From Rubrivivax sp. (GTDB lineage: Bacteria > Pseudomonadota > Gammaproteobacteria > Burkholderiales > Burkholderiaceae_C), in assembly GCA_016790395.1 (NCBI GenBank), contig JAEUPH010000292.1:1-57541 (forward strand): a DNA stretch of 57,541 nucleotides. Reading direction: 5' to 3'. The translations under genes were made by a program, and so were the position numbers. The notes beneath the pieces were generated by a model, which saw only the letters and a list, made by a program, of their open reading frames with translations, searched no databases and had not been told where the DNA came from. Of the stretch, positions 36,164-45,635 are shown piece by piece. Each line of letters starts with the position of its first letter. The stretch's first letter is position 1.

Positions 36164-38883
36164 AGACGACGAAGTCCACCTGCCCCTATTGCGGGGTGGG
36201 CTGCGGCGTGCTGATCGACAGCAATGGCGCGCAGATCACCGGCGTGCGTGGCGACCCCGACCATCCGGCCAACTTCGGCCGCCTGTGCACCAAGGGGCAG
36301 ACGCTGCACCTCACGGCCAGCGCCGCCATCACGCTGCACCAGCGGCTGCGCGTGCCGAAGCTGCACGGCCGCGAAGTGGGCTGGGACGAGGCGCTGACCA
36401 CCGCCGCCGACCGCTTCGCCAGCATCGCCGAGACCCACGGCGCCGACGCCCTGGGCTTCTACGTCAGCGGCCAGCTGCTGACCGAGGACTACCACGTCTT
36501 CAACAAGCTGGCCAAGGGCTTGCTGGGCACCAACAACATCGACACCAACTCGCGCCTGTGCATGAGCAGCGCCGTGGCCGGCTACAAGCTCACGCTGGGC
36601 GCCGACGCGCCGCCGGCCTGCTATGACGACGTGAACCATGCCGATGTGCTGTTCATCGTCGGCAGCAACACGGCCTGGGCCCATCCGGTGCTGTACCGGC
36701 GCATCGAAGCAGCGCGGCAGACCCGGCCGGGCATGAAGGTGATCGTCGTCGACCCGCGTCGAACGGAAACAGCTGCCGAGGCAGACCTGCACCTGCCGCT
36801 GCTGCCCGGCACCGACGTGGCCCTGTTCCACGGCCTGCTGCACCTGCTGCTGTGGGAAGGGCTCACCGACGCGCGCTTCATCGCCGAGCACACGAGCGGC
36901 ATCGAAGCGCTGCGCGACCGCGTGCGCGAGTACACGCCGCGGGAGACGGCACGCATCACGGGACTGAAGGAAGAGGCCATCGTCACCGCGGCGCGCTGGT
37001 TCGGGCGCGGACCGGCGACGCTGAGCCTGTACTGCCAGGGCCTGAACCAGAGCAGCAGCGGCACGGCCAAGAACGCCGCGCTCATCAACCTGCACCTGGC
37101 CACGGGACAGATCGGCCGTCCCGGCGCCGGGCCCTTCTCGCTGACGGGCCAGCCCAACGCGATGGGTGGGCGCGAGGTGGGCGGCATGGCCAACCTGCTG
37201 CCCGCCCACCGTGACCTGGCCAACCCCGAGCACCGCGCCGAAGTGGCCCGCCTGTGGGGCGTGGACGCGGTGCCGGCGAAGCCCGGCAAGACCGCCGTGG
37301 AGATGTTCCAGGCCGCCGCCGACGGCGAGATCAGGGCCTTGTGGATCGCCTGCACCAACCCCGCGCAAAGCCTGCCCGACCAGGCCACGGTGCAGCGCGC
37401 CCTGCAACGCGCCGAGTTCGTGGTGCTGCAGGAGGCCTTCGAGGGCACGGCGACGGCGCGTTTCGCGCACCTGCTGCTGCCGGCCAGCACCTGGGCCGAG
37501 AAGGAAGGCACGGTCACCAACAGCGAACGCCGCATCAGCCGCGTGCGCGCCGCCGTGCCTCCGCCGGGCCAGGCGCGGGCCGACTGGGCCATCGCGGCGG
37601 ACTTCGCATGCCGTCTGGAAGCGCGGCTGCGGCCGGGGCGGCCGACGCTGTTCCCCTACGACGGTCCGGAAGCCATCTGGAACGAACACCGCCAGAGCAC
37701 GCGGGGCCGCGACCTCGACATCACCGGCCTGGACTGGGCCCGCCTGGAGGCCGGCGCGCAATGCTGGCCCTGCCCCGACGGGGCGCAGACGGGCACCGAG
37801 CGCCTCTACACCGACGGTCGTTTCGCCACGCCCGATGGTCGCGCCCGCTTTGCCGACGTCCCCTTCAAGCCCGTGGCGGAACCCCGCGATGCGCGCTACG
37901 CCTTCGCGCTGAACACCGGCCGCCTCCGCGACCACTGGCACGGCATGAGCCGCACCGGCACGCTGGGCCGCCTGTTCGGCCATGTGCCCGAACCGACCCT
38001 GGACCTGCACCCGCAGGACCTGGCGCGGCTGCGCCTGGCCGAGGGCGATCTCGTGCGCGTGCAGTCGCGGCGCGGGGCCCTGGTGCTGCCCGCGCGCGGC
38101 AGCGACAGCGTGGCACCTTCGCAGGCCTTCGTGGCCATGCACTGGGGCGAGGAATTCTTGAGAGGCGGCGTGAACCGCCTCACCACGCCGGCGGCCTGCC
38201 CACAGTCGCGACAACCGGAGCTGAAGCATGCTGCCGTTCGCATCGAAGCGGCCGAACTGCCCTGGCGCCTGGTGGCACTGGGCTGGTGCGACGAGCCCGG
38301 TGCCATCGCCCTGCGCCGCGACCTGCAGCGCTTCTTCGAGCCCTTCGGCTACGCCGCCTGCGTGCCCTTCGGGCGCGAACGCCATGGTGTGCTGTTCCGC
38401 GCCGCCGCCGCAACGCCGGCCGATGCCGAGACCGTGGCGCGCATTGCCGATCTCTTCGGCCTGCAGGGTGCGCAAGCGCTGCACTACAGCGACGCACGGC
38501 GCGGCCAGCGGCGAAGCCTGCGGCTGCAATCGTTGGCGGATGGCGAACAGCGCCTGGAGGCCTTCCTGCTGGCCGGCGACACGCGCGCCGAAGCCTGGAT
38601 CGCCCCGCTGCTGGTCGATGAACAACCCGTGAAGGCTCTGGGTCGCCAGATGCTGCTGGCCAGCGCCACGCCGCCCGTCGCCAGCGCCCCACGCGCGCGG
38701 CAGGTGTGCAGCTGCTTCGATGTCAGCGAAGCGCGAATCGCGCAGGTGCTGAGCGAGGTGGAAGGCGGCCCCCAGGAAGCGCGCCTGGCCGCGGTGCAAG
38801 GGCGGTTGCGCTGCGGCACGCAGTGCGGTTCGTGTCTGCCCGAGTTGAAGCGGCTCGTGACCCGTGTCACTGTCGTGGCCTGA
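36160..38883 (+). CDS. nasA: Assimilatory nitrate reductase, catalytic subunit
   Basis: Molybdopterin enzyme reducing nitrate to nitrite in the cytosol; 907 aa, GTG start overlapping nirD by 4 bp. The N-terminal [4Fe-4S] ligands are Cys 8, 11, 15 and 43. The Mo-bis-MGD domains follow (TNNIDTNSRLCMSSAVAGYK, GQPNAMGGREVGGMANLLP). The C-terminus carries a BFD-like [2Fe-2S] domain (VCSCFDVSEARIAQVL and CGTQCGSCLPELKRL), as in Klebsiella NasA. There is no signal peptide, so it is assimilatory rather than periplasmic Nap. Confidence 0.95.
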   Translation: MKTTKSTCPYCGVGCGVLIDSNGAQITGVRGDPDHPANFGRLCTKGQTLHLTASAAITLHQRLRVPKLHGREVGWDEALTTAADRFASIAETHGADALGFYVSGQLLTEDYHVFNKLAKGLLGTNNIDTNSRLCMSSAVAGYKLTLGADAPPACYDDVNHADVLFIVGSNTAWAHPVLYRRIEAARQTRPGMKVIVVDPRRTETAAEADLHLPLLPGTDVALFHGLLHLLLWEGLTDARFIAEHTSGIEALRDRVREYTPRETARITGLKEEAIVTAARWFGRGPATLSLYCQGLNQSSSGTAKNAALINLHLATGQIGRPGAGPFSLTGQPNAMGGREVGGMANLLPAHRDLANPEHRAEVARLWGVDAVPAKPGKTAVEMFQAAADGEIRALWIACTNPAQSLPDQATVQRALQRAEFVVLQEAFEGTATARFAHLLLPASTWAEKEGTVTNSERRISRVRAAVPPPGQARADWAIAADFACRLEARLRPGRPTLFPYDGPEAIWNEHRQSTRGRDLDITGLDWARLEAGAQCWPCPDGAQTGTERLYTDGRFATPDGRARFADVPFKPVAEPRDARYAFALNTGRLRDHWHGMSRTGTLGRLFGHVPEPTLDLHPQDLARLRLAEGDLVRVQSRRGALVLPARGSDSVAPSQAFVAMHWGEEFLRGGVNRLTTPAACPQSRQPELKHAAVRIEAAELPWRLVALGWCDEPGAIALRRDLQRFFEPFGYAACVPFGRERHGVLFRAAAATPADAETVARIADLFGLQGAQALHYSDARRGQRRSLRLQSLADGEQRLEAFLLAGDTRAEAWIAPLLVDEQPVKALGRQMLLASATPPVASAPRARQVCSCFDVSEARIAQVLSEVEGGPQEARLAAVQGRLRCGTQCGSCLPELKRLVTRVTVVA

Positions 38884-38948
38884 TCCCTAACTCGCGAAGT
38901 GCGGCGCGGCCCGGAACTTGCGAAGTGGGGTGCAGGAGACCGGGTGTC

Positions 38949-39905
38949 ATGAGCATCGCCGCTTATCTGAAGGACGTGGGCCGGGGCGCAGAAGGCGCCC
39001 GGGCGCTGTCGACCGCCGCGGCGCACGACGCCCTGGGCCAGTTGCTCGATGGCCGTGCCGGCGAACTGGAGACTGGCGCCTTCCTCATGGCCATGCGCAT
39101 GAAGGGCGAGACGCTCGACGAGATCATCGGCTTCCTGCAGGCGGTGCACGATCGCTGCGTCAAGGTGCCGGCCGCACGGCCGGTGGTGCTGATCCCGTCC
39201 TACAACGGCTCGCGCAAGCTGCCCAACCTGACACCGCTGCTGGCCATGTGGCTGGCACGCGAGGGGCTCGACGTCATCGTGCATGGCCCGCTGGCCGACC
39301 CCTCCCGCGTCACCAGCGCCGCCATCCTGGCCGACCTGGGCATCCTGCCCGTGGCCCAGCTGGCCGAGATCGAAGAAGGCTGGTCGCGCCGCAAGCCGGC
39401 CTTCGTGCCCACGGGCGTGCTCTGCCCGCCGCTGCAGCGCCTGCTGGACATGCGCCAGCGCATCGGCCTGCGCGGCCCCGGGCACACGGTGGCCAAGATG
39501 TTGAACCCGGTGGTCGGCGTGCCGACGCTGCGCCTGGTGAACCACACCCATCCGGAGTTCGGTGCGCTGATGTCGGCCTGGGCCCAGCGCGAGGCCGTGG
39601 ACGCCATGCTGCTGCGCGGCACCGAGGGCGAACCCGTGGCCGACGCGCGCCGCCAGCCCCGCATCGACACCTGGCTGGCCGGCATGCCGTGCCCCGAGTG
39701 CTCGCTGCCGGCGCAGGAAGGCGTGCTGGCCGAACTGCCGCTGCTGCCGCGCGCCAACGATGCCGCCAGCACGGCCCTCTACGTGCAGGAGGTGCTGTCG
39801 GGCATGCGCCCGGTGCCGCCGGCGGTGGCGCGACAAGCGGCGCTCATCGTGTCGGCCACGACGGCCTTGCGCTCGCGGGCTCCGGTGCTGGAGAAGCGCG
39901 CATGA
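38949..39905 (+). CDS. ybiB: YbiB / TrpD2-like nucleic-acid-binding protein
   Basis: 318 aa, fold of the anthranilate phosphoribosyltransferase family (glycosyltransferase 3 N-terminal helix bundle followed by the alpha/beta domain). Recognisable parts: GAFLMAMRMKGETLDEIIGF, RKLPNLTPLLAMWLAREGL and GPGHTVAKMLNPV. E. coli YbiB binds nucleic acids without known enzyme activity. It lies between nasA (65 bp) and the methyltransferase (4-bp overlap), so it is transcribed with nitrate assimilation genes; its job there is unknown. Confidence 0.87.
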   Translation: MSIAAYLKDVGRGAEGARALSTAAAHDALGQLLDGRAGELETGAFLMAMRMKGETLDEIIGFLQAVHDRCVKVPAARPVVLIPSYNGSRKLPNLTPLLAMWLAREGLDVIVHGPLADPSRVTSAAILADLGILPVAQLAEIEEGWSRRKPAFVPTGVLCPPLQRLLDMRQRIGLRGPGHTVAKMLNPVVGVPTLRLVNHTHPEFGALMSAWAQREAVDAMLLRGTEGEPVADARRQPRIDTWLAGMPCPECSLPAQEGVLAELPLLPRANDAASTALYVQEVLSGMRPVPPAVARQAALIVSATTALRSRAPVLEKRA

Positions 39906-40681
39906 AGCGCACGGCCCGGCCCTGGTGCGCGCTCGTGGGTGCCGGCCCCGGCGACCCCGAACTGCTCACGCTCAAGGCCCTGCGCGTGGCACGCCGTGCC
40001 ACCGTGCTGCTGGTGGACGACCTGGTCTCCGACGCCGTGCTGTCCCTGGTGCTGCGCGGCCGTCGTCCGGCCCCGCGCGTGGTGCACGTGGGCAAGCGCG
40101 GCGGCTGCAACAGCACGCCGCAGGCCTTCATCGAACGGCTGATGGTGGCCGAGGCGCTGGCCGGGCAACGCGTGGTGCGCCTCAAGGGCGGCGACCCCTT
40201 CACCTTCGGCCGAGGCGGCGAGGAGGCAGCCACGCTGCGCGCGCACGGGGTGGAGGTGGAAGTCGTCAACGGCATCACGTCGGGGCTGGCCGCGGCCACC
40301 GCGCTGGGCGTGCCCTGGACGCACCGGGAGCATGCGCACGGCGTCATGCTGGTCACCGGGCACGCCCGCGACGGTGCGGCGGGCCTGCATTGGCCGACGC
40401 TGGGCGCGGCGGCGGCGCAAGGCCTCACGCTGGTCATCTACATGGGCATGTCGCACCTGCCCGAGTTGCAGGCCGGCCTGCTGGCCACGATGGCGGGCAG
40501 CACGCCGGCGGCCGTCGTGCAAAGCGCCGGCACACCGGATGAGCGCCTGTGCGTCACCACGCTCGCCGGCCTGGCCGCCGACGCCCGCTCGGCCGGTCTG
40601 GGCAGCCCGGCCATCGTGATCGTGGGCGATGTGCTGCGCGCCCGCGCTGCGCTGCGGTCGGACGTTCGCCAGGCGGCCTGA
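39902..40681 (+). CDS. cobA: Uroporphyrinogen-III C-methyltransferase (SUMT)
   Basis: Methylates uroporphyrinogen III to precorrin-2, the first step to siroheme for NirB; 259 aa. Signatures: [49 protein letters not shown] and [18 protein letters not shown]. It is the methyltransferase alone, without the CysG dehydrogenase/ferrochelatase half, which must be encoded elsewhere. It overlaps ybiB by 4 bp and ends the nas cluster. Confidence 0.93.
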   Translation: MKRTARPWCALVGAGPGDPELLTLKALRVARRATVLLVDDLVSDAVLSLVLRGRRPAPRVVHVGKRGGCNSTPQAFIERLMVAEALAGQRVVRLKGGDPFTFGRGGEEAATLRAHGVEVEVVNGITSGLAAATALGVPWTHREHAHGVMLVTGHARDGAAGLHWPTLGAAAAQGLTLVIYMGMSHLPELQAGLLATMAGSTPAAVVQSAGTPDERLCVTTLAGLAADARSAGLGSPAIVIVGDVLRARAALRSDVRQAA

Positions 40682-40688
40682 AATTGCC

Positions 40689-40694
40689 TATAAT
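40689..40694 (+). promoter_or_regulatory. -10 element of the rpsU promoter
   Basis: TATAAT begins 7 bp after the SUMT stop, 112 bp before the rpsU start. The -35 region (around TTCGCC at 40665-40670) is weak. The leader contains a GCTGGCTAGCAGC stem, a six-T run (40732-40737) and a GGTTCCGGAACC palindrome, so some leader control is possible. Confidence 0.6.
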
Positions 40695-40805
40695 GGCGGG
40701 CTTTGCTGGCTAGCAGCATCTCGACCTGACGTTTTTTACAGTGCTGGTTCCGGAACCCCGGCCACGGCAGGCACCGAGAGCAAACCCTTCGGGATCCCAA
40801 GACAC

Positions 40806-41018
40806 ATGACCACCATCCGCGTCAAAGAGAACGAGCCCTTCGACGTCGCCCTGCGTCGCTTCAAGCGCACCATCGAAAAGATCGGCCTGCTGACGGAACT
40901 GCGCGCCCGCGAGTTCTACGAGAAGCCCACCGCCGAGCGCAAGCGCAAGAAGGCCGCGGCCGTGAAGCGCCACTTCAAGCGCGTGCGCAGCATGCAGTTG
41001 CCGAAGAAGCTCTACTGA
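40806..41018 (+). CDS. rpsU: 30S ribosomal protein S21
   Basis: 70 aa. [20 protein letters not shown] and [20 protein letters not shown] are family signatures. The ATG at 40806 gives the exact family length. It is followed by a terminator and yqeY, the usual Burkholderiales order. Confidence 0.97.
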   Translation: MTTIRVKENEPFDVALRRFKRTIEKIGLLTELRAREFYEKPTAERKRKKAAAVKRHFKRVRSMQLPKKLY

Positions 41019-41042
41019 GTCCTTCGCCCCACTGAAGACACG

Positions 41043-41074
41043 AGCCCGCGCGGGACGCCGCTGCGGGCTTCTTT
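41043..41074 (+). terminator. Terminator after rpsU
   Basis: AGCCCGC (41043-41049) pairs with GCGGGCT (41063-41069), followed by TCTTTC. Some transcripts probably read on into yqeY, 20 bp downstream. Confidence 0.7.
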
Positions 41075-41094
41075 CATTCTGACGAGCTGAAACG

Positions 41095-41541
41095 ATGAGC
41101 CTCAAGGACCGCATCACCGAAGACATGAAGGCCGCCATGCGCGCGAAGGAGGCCGAGCGACTGTCCACCATCCGCATGCTCATGGCCGCCATGAAGCAGC
41201 GCGAGGTCGACGAGCGCATCGTGCTGGACGACGCCGCCATCGTGGCCATCGTCGACAAGCTCATCAAGCAGCGCAAGGACAGCATCACCGCCTTCCGCCA
41301 GGGCGGCCGCGAAGACCTGGCCACCAAGGAAGAGGCCGAGGCCGCCGTGCTGGCCGCCTACCTGCCGGTGCGCATGTCGGCGGAGGAAGTTGAGGCCGAG
41401 GTGGCGAAACTCGTGGCCGCACTCGGTGCCACGGGCCCAGGCGACATGGGCAAGGTGATGGGCGCCGCCAAGGCGCAGCTCGGTGGCAAGGCCGAGATGG
41501 CGCTCGTTTCCGCCGCGGTGAAGCAGGCTCTGGCAAAGTAG
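41095..41541 (+). CDS. yqeY: GatB/YqeY domain protein
   Basis: 148 aa, all helical. MSLKDRITEDMKAAMRAKEA and LIKQRKDSITAFRQGGREDL are typical, with the C-terminal tail region MGKVMGAAKAQLGGKAEMAL. The family resembles the tRNA-binding part of GatB, but its own activity is not established. Confidence 0.94.
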   Translation: MSLKDRITEDMKAAMRAKEAERLSTIRMLMAAMKQREVDERIVLDDAAIVAIVDKLIKQRKDSITAFRQGGREDLATKEEAEAAVLAAYLPVRMSAEEVEAEVAKLVAALGATGPGDMGKVMGAAKAQLGGKAEMALVSAAVKQALAK

Positions 41542-41545
41542 CACC

Positions 41546-41890
41546 ATGAGCAACCTGCCTCTGCGCGCCGTCGCACCCGATGTCTGTGTCGCCCCGCAAC
41601 TGACGCCCGAGGCCATGGCCGAGGCGGCTGCGATGGGCTTCAAGAGCATCGTCAACAACCGCCCCGACTTCGAGCACGGGCCTGACCAGCCCAGCAGCGC
41701 CGAGATCGAAGCCGCGGCCCGGGCCGCAGGCCTCGAGTACCGCCACCTGCCGGTGGACGGCGGCTGGCAGTCGCCAGAGGAGATCGCGGCCTTCGCCCAG
41801 TTGCTGGCGGAATTGCCGCGGCCGCTGCTGGCCTTCTGCCGTTCGGGGGCGCGCTCCACGCGCCTGTACATGGCCGCCCAGGCGCTCTGA
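41546..41890 (+). CDS. Beta-lactamase-hydrolase-like phosphatase/sulfurtransferase (DUF442 type)
   Basis: 114 aa, 4 bp after yqeY. It has a dual-specificity-phosphatase-like fold with the loop AFCRSGARSTRL (C-x5-R) and the segment GFKSIVNNRPDFEHGPDQPS near the start. Related domains (TIGR01244 type) occur alone or fused to persulfide dioxygenase-like hydrolases in sulfide metabolism. No such partner is adjacent here. Confidence 0.87.
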   Translation: MSNLPLRAVAPDVCVAPQLTPEAMAEAAAMGFKSIVNNRPDFEHGPDQPSSAEIEAAARAAGLEYRHLPVDGGWQSPEEIAAFAQLLAELPRPLLAFCRSGARSTRLYMAAQAL

Positions 41891-42028
41891 AGCCCCTTGC
41901 GCCGGCGCCCATCTACGGGCTAACCACTAGGCCCGACGCCGCGGGTTTCAGCGGCCTTTCAGTCACGCTCCCCTAAAGTCCCCTCCCAACGCGGGTCCGT
42001 GCGGGCACCGTGCTGGAAGGAGACAAAA

Positions 42029-42643
42029 GTGCAAGCTCTGTTGAAGCTGTCGCGCGCCATCGACGCGCTCAGCGAATTCGTCGGGCGCTGGCTCGCGTGG
42101 CTGGTGCTGGTGGCGGTGCTCATCAGCGCCGGCAATGCCATCGTGCGCAAGGCCTTCGACACCAGCTCGAACGCCTGGCTCGAGATCCAGTGGTACCTGT
42201 TCTCGGCCGTGTTCCTGCTGGCCGCCGGCTACACGCTGCTGCGCCAGGAGCACGTGCGCATCGACGTCGTGCTGGGCCGCTTCTCCAAGCGCACGCAGAT
42301 CAAGGTCGAGGCCGTCTGCCTGGCCCTGTTCCTGTTCCCCTTCTGCTTCGAGGTCATCGGTCTGGTCTGGCCGCTCGTGACGAAGGCCTACGTCTCCGGC
42401 GAGATGTCGTCCAACTCGGGTGGCCTGATCCGCTGGCCCGTGTACGCCCTGGTGCCCATCGGCTTCGTGCTGCTGTTCCTGCAAGGGCTCAGCGAGCTCA
42501 TCAAGCGCGTGGCCTTCCTCATGGGGCTGATCGACGACCCGACGAAGAAGAAACAGCAGAAGACAGCCGAGGAGGAACTTGCCGAATTCGTGCGCGCACA
42601 GGCTGAAGCGGCTGCCGCGGCTGCCAAGGGAGCGACGAAATGA
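42029..42643 (+). CDS. dctQ: TRAP transporter small membrane subunit (DctQ type)
   Basis: 204 aa with four helices (about residues 18-40, 52-75, 93-113, 137-158). The GTG at 42029 follows AAGGAGA; the frame extends ten codons upstream but lacks a ribosome site there. The C-terminal 45 residues are charged and Ala-rich. It overlaps the large subunit gene by 4 bp (ATGA). Confidence 0.92.
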   Translation: MQALLKLSRAIDALSEFVGRWLAWLVLVAVLISAGNAIVRKAFDTSSNAWLEIQWYLFSAVFLLAAGYTLLRQEHVRIDVVLGRFSKRTQIKVEAVCLALFLFPFCFEVIGLVWPLVTKAYVSGEMSSNSGGLIRWPVYALVPIGFVLLFLQGLSELIKRVAFLMGLIDDPTKKKQQKTAEEELAEFVRAQAEAAAAAAKGATK

Positions 42644-44415
42644 TGGAGTTCCTCACGGCCTACATGGCCCCGATCATGTTCGTGGGCCTGATCGCCTTCC
42701 TGCTGCTGGGCTTCTCGGTGGCGTTCTCGCTGGCCGCCTGCGGCATGCTGTTCGGCTTCATCGGCATCGAGATGGGCCTGCTCCCGGCCACGCTGCTGCA
42801 GGCCCTGCCGCTGCGGCTGTTCGGCATCATGCAGAACGACACGCTGCTGGCGATTCCGTTCTTCACCTTCATGGGGCTGATCCTCGAACGCTCAGGCATG
42901 GCCGAAGACCTGCTGGACACCATCGGCCAGCTCTTCGGTCCCATCCGCGGCGGCCTGGCCTACGCGGTGATCCTGGTGGGCGCCATGCTGGCGGCCACCA
43001 CCGGCGTGGTGGCGGCCTCGGTCATCGCCATGGGCCTGATCTCGCTGCCCATCATGCTGCGCACGGGCTACGACCGCCGCGTGGCCAGCGGCGTGATCGC
43101 GGCTTCGGGCACGCTGGCGCAGATCATCCCGCCATCGCTGGTGCTGATCATCATGGCCGACCAGCTGGGCCAGAGCGTGGGCGACCTCTACAAGGGCGCC
43201 TTCGTCCCCGGCTTCGTGCTCACGGGCCTGTACCTGGGCTACATCCTGCTCGTCAGCCTGATCAAGCCGACCTGGGTGCCGGCCCTGCCGGCCGAGGCGC
43301 GCACCATCCGCGAACCCGACGGCAAGTCGGGCCTCACCTCGCTGGCGCTGCTGTTCGTGGCCTGCGTGGCGCTGTCGGTGTGGTTCGCCAAGAGCCGCCC
43401 GGCCGAGACGCCGACGGATGAGCTGATCGTCGTCTCGATGTGCGTCGGCGTGGGCCTGGCCTTCGTGCTGGCCGTGGTCAACAAGGTGCTCAAGCTGGGC
43501 CTGCTGTCGCAGATGGCCGAGCGCGTGACCTTCGTGCTGATCCCGCCGCTGGGCCTGATCTTCCTCGTGCTGGGCACCATCTTCCTGGGCGTGGCCACGC
43601 CGACCGAAGGCGGCGCCATGGGCGCGGTGGGCGCACTGATCATGGCGATGGCGCGTCGCCGGCTCGACCTCAAGCTGATGCGCCAGGCCATGGACACGAC
43701 CATGAAGCTGTCCTGCTTCGTCGTCTTCATCCTGGTCGGCTCCACGGTGTTCAGCCTGTCCTTCCAGGGCGTGGACGGCCCGAAGTGGGTGGAACACCTG
43801 CTCGCCGGCCTGCCGGGCGGCCAGGTGGGCTTCCTGATCGTGGTGAACATCCTGATCTTCGTGCTGGCCTTCTTCCTCGACTTCTTCGAGCTCAGCTTCA
43901 TCGTCGTGCCGCTGCTCGGCCCGGTGGCCATCAAGCTGGGCATCGACCCGGTGTGGTTCGGCGTGCTGCTGGCGGTGAACATGCAGACCAGCTTCATGCA
44001 CCCGCCCTTCGGCTTCGCGCTGTTCTACCTGCGCAGCGTGGCGCCGAACGAGGACTACGACGACCGCGTCAGCGGCAAGCGCATCGCCCGCGTCACCACG
44101 GGACAGATCTACTGGGGTGCGGTGCCCTTCGTGGTCATCCAGATCATCATGGTCGGCCTGATCATCGCGTTCCCGGGCATCGTCAGTCGCGATACGGCCG
44201 CGGCCACCGGCAACCTGAACGAGCTCCAGATGGAAGTGGACCGCGACCGCGCCGCCGAAGAGGCCGCGCTGCCGCCGGCCGAAGCGGCGTCGGGGGCCGA
44301 GCCCGGGGCTTCGGCGGCCGAGGGCGCGGCGCCCGCGGCGTCGGCCCCCGAGGAAGACGACCCGATGAAGGCACTGGAAGAGGCCGTCAAGCGCGAGGCC
44401 GCCGGCAAGAAGTAG
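42640..44415 (+). CDS. dctM: TRAP transporter large membrane subunit (DctM type)
   Basis: 591 aa, the channel-forming subunit of a sodium-driven uptake system for organic acids. There are about 12-14 helices with the duplicated DctM pattern (RGGLAYAVILVGAMLAATTG; LGTIFLGVATPTEGGAMGAV). A ~100-residue insert between the halves and a Glu/Ala-rich tail of about 65 residues make it longer than classical DctM (about 430 aa), which fits the long TRAP class that pairs with TakP-type binding proteins. Confidence 0.93.
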   Translation: MMEFLTAYMAPIMFVGLIAFLLLGFSVAFSLAACGMLFGFIGIEMGLLPATLLQALPLRLFGIMQNDTLLAIPFFTFMGLILERSGMAEDLLDTIGQLFGPIRGGLAYAVILVGAMLAATTGVVAASVIAMGLISLPIMLRTGYDRRVASGVIAASGTLAQIIPPSLVLIIMADQLGQSVGDLYKGAFVPGFVLTGLYLGYILLVSLIKPTWVPALPAEARTIREPDGKSGLTSLALLFVACVALSVWFAKSRPAETPTDELIVVSMCVGVGLAFVLAVVNKVLKLGLLSQMAERVTFVLIPPLGLIFLVLGTIFLGVATPTEGGAMGAVGALIMAMARRRLDLKLMRQAMDTTMKLSCFVVFILVGSTVFSLSFQGVDGPKWVEHLLAGLPGGQVGFLIVVNILIFVLAFFLDFFELSFIVVPLLGPVAIKLGIDPVWFGVLLAVNMQTSFMHPPFGFALFYLRSVAPNEDYDDRVSGKRIARVTTGQIYWGAVPFVVIQIIMVGLIIAFPGIVSRDTAAATGNLNELQMEVDRDRAAEEAALPPAEAASGAEPGASAAEGAAPAASAPEEDDPMKALEEAVKREAAGKK

Positions 44416-44451
44416 CCGCTCAGGGGGCCCGCTCCCGCGGGCCGCCCCATG

Positions 44452-44483
44452 AAAAAAGCCCCGCAGTGCGGGGCTTTGCTTTT
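44452..44483. terminator. Bidirectional terminator between dctM and dctP
   Basis: AAAGCCCCGC-AGT-GCGGGGCTTT, a 10-bp stem flanked by A residues on the left and TTTGCTTTT on the right. It can therefore end transcription of the convergent genes on both strands. Confidence 0.92.
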
Positions 44484-44496
44484 GGCGCCGGCTCGG

Positions 44497-45579
44497 TCAG
44501 AGCTTCTGGGCCTGCATGAAGCTGTCGAAGCGCGCTTCGGTGAAGCGGAACCACAGGTTGGCGTCGCGGCGGAAGTTGGCGTAGTCGGTGTAGATCTTCT
44601 TCCACGCCGGGTTGTTGGTGCCGATCTCGCTGTACAGCGCCATCGCCTCCTTGTAGGCCGCGTCGAGCACCGTCTTGTCGAAGGACACCAGCTTGGCCTT
44701 GCCGGCCACCAGGCGCTTCAGTGCCGAGGGGTTGCGGGCGTCGTACTTGGCCTGCATCTCGGTGTGGGCGTAGGCCGAGGCGCTTTCGATGATGGCCTTG
44801 TACTCGCCGGACAGGCCGTCGTAGGCCTTCTGGTTCACGAACAGGTCCAGTTCCGGGCCACCTTCCCACCAGCCGGGGTAGTGGTAGAAGGGCGCGACCT
44901 TGAAGAAGCCCAGCTTCTCGTCGTCGTACGGGCCCACCCACTCGGCGGCGTCGATGGTGCCCTTTTCCAGCGCCTGGTAGATCTCACCGCCGGGGATGTT
45001 CTGGGGCACGGCACCCAGGCGCGTGCAGACCTTGCCGGCGAAGCCGCCGACGCGGAACTTCAGGCCCTTGAAGTCGGCCAGGGTCTTGATCTGCTTGCGG
45101 TACCAGCCACCCATCTGCGCGCCGGTGTTGCCCATGGGGAAGCTGATGAAGCCGTAGTTCGAATAGAACTCGCGCATCAGCTTCAGGCCGTTGCCGTCGT
45201 ACATCCAGGCGCTCATCTGGCGGCTGTTCAGGCCGAAGGGGATGGCGCAGCCCAGCGCGAAGCAGTCGTTCTTGCCGAAGTAGTAGTAGGGCGCGGTGTG
45301 GCCCATCTCGACGGTGCCGTTCTGCACCGCGTCCACCAGGCCCGGCGTGGGCACCAGCTCGCCGGCGGCGTGCACCGAGATCTCGAACTTGCCACCGGAC
45401 ATCTCCTTGACCTTCTTGGCGAAGGTTTCGGCGGCGCCGTAGATGGTGTCCAGCGACTTCGGGAAGGCCGACGTCAGGCGCCAGCGCAGCGCGGTCTGTG
45501 CGTGCACGATGGCGGGCGCGGTGCCTGCGGCGATCACGCCGGCCAGGCCGGCACCACGAACGAAGGAACGACGTTCCAT
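44497..45579 (-). CDS. dctP: TRAP transporter substrate-binding protein (TakP/DctP family)
   Basis: 360 aa. The start MERRSFVRGAGLAGVIAAG is a twin-arginine-type signal (cleavage near VHA-QT); GGAGAC precedes the ATG. It resembles TakP (2-oxo acids): WRLTSAFPKSLDTIYGAAE, GAQMGGWYRKQIKTLADFKG with the conserved arginine in KFRVGG, and EWVGPYDDEKLGF. It is convergent with dctQM rather than in line with them, but is the obvious partner of that membrane pair. Confidence 0.92.
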   Translation of the reverse strand: MERRSFVRGAGLAGVIAAGTAPAIVHAQTALRWRLTSAFPKSLDTIYGAAETFAKKVKEMSGGKFEISVHAAGELVPTPGLVDAVQNGTVEMGHTAPYYYFGKNDCFALGCAIPFGLNSRQMSAWMYDGNGLKLMREFYSNYGFISFPMGNTGAQMGGWYRKQIKTLADFKGLKFRVGGFAGKVCTRLGAVPQNIPGGEIYQALEKGTIDAAEWVGPYDDEKLGFFKVAPFYHYPGWWEGGPELDLFVNQKAYDGLSGEYKAIIESASAYAHTEMQAKYDARNPSALKRLVAGKAKLVSFDKTVLDAAYKEAMALYSEIGTNNPAWKKIYTDYANFRRDANLWFRFTEARFDSFMQAQKL

Positions 45580-45635
45580 GCAGAGTCTCCTTGGGGATTG
45601 CTTGAAGGTGGGTGTGACGAACAACAGGCGCCGAA

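Noticed and set aside
36061-38799. 912-codon open frame antisense to nasA
   Set aside because: Composition (His/Gln/Arg/Ala-rich, no recognisable domain) is that of a GC-rich codon shadow; nasA on the other strand has every expected motif.
41911-41940. Terminator after the DUF442-type gene
   Set aside because: CGGGC/GCCCG can pair (41916-41935), but the 5-bp stem with a 10-nt loop and no T run is too weak to call.
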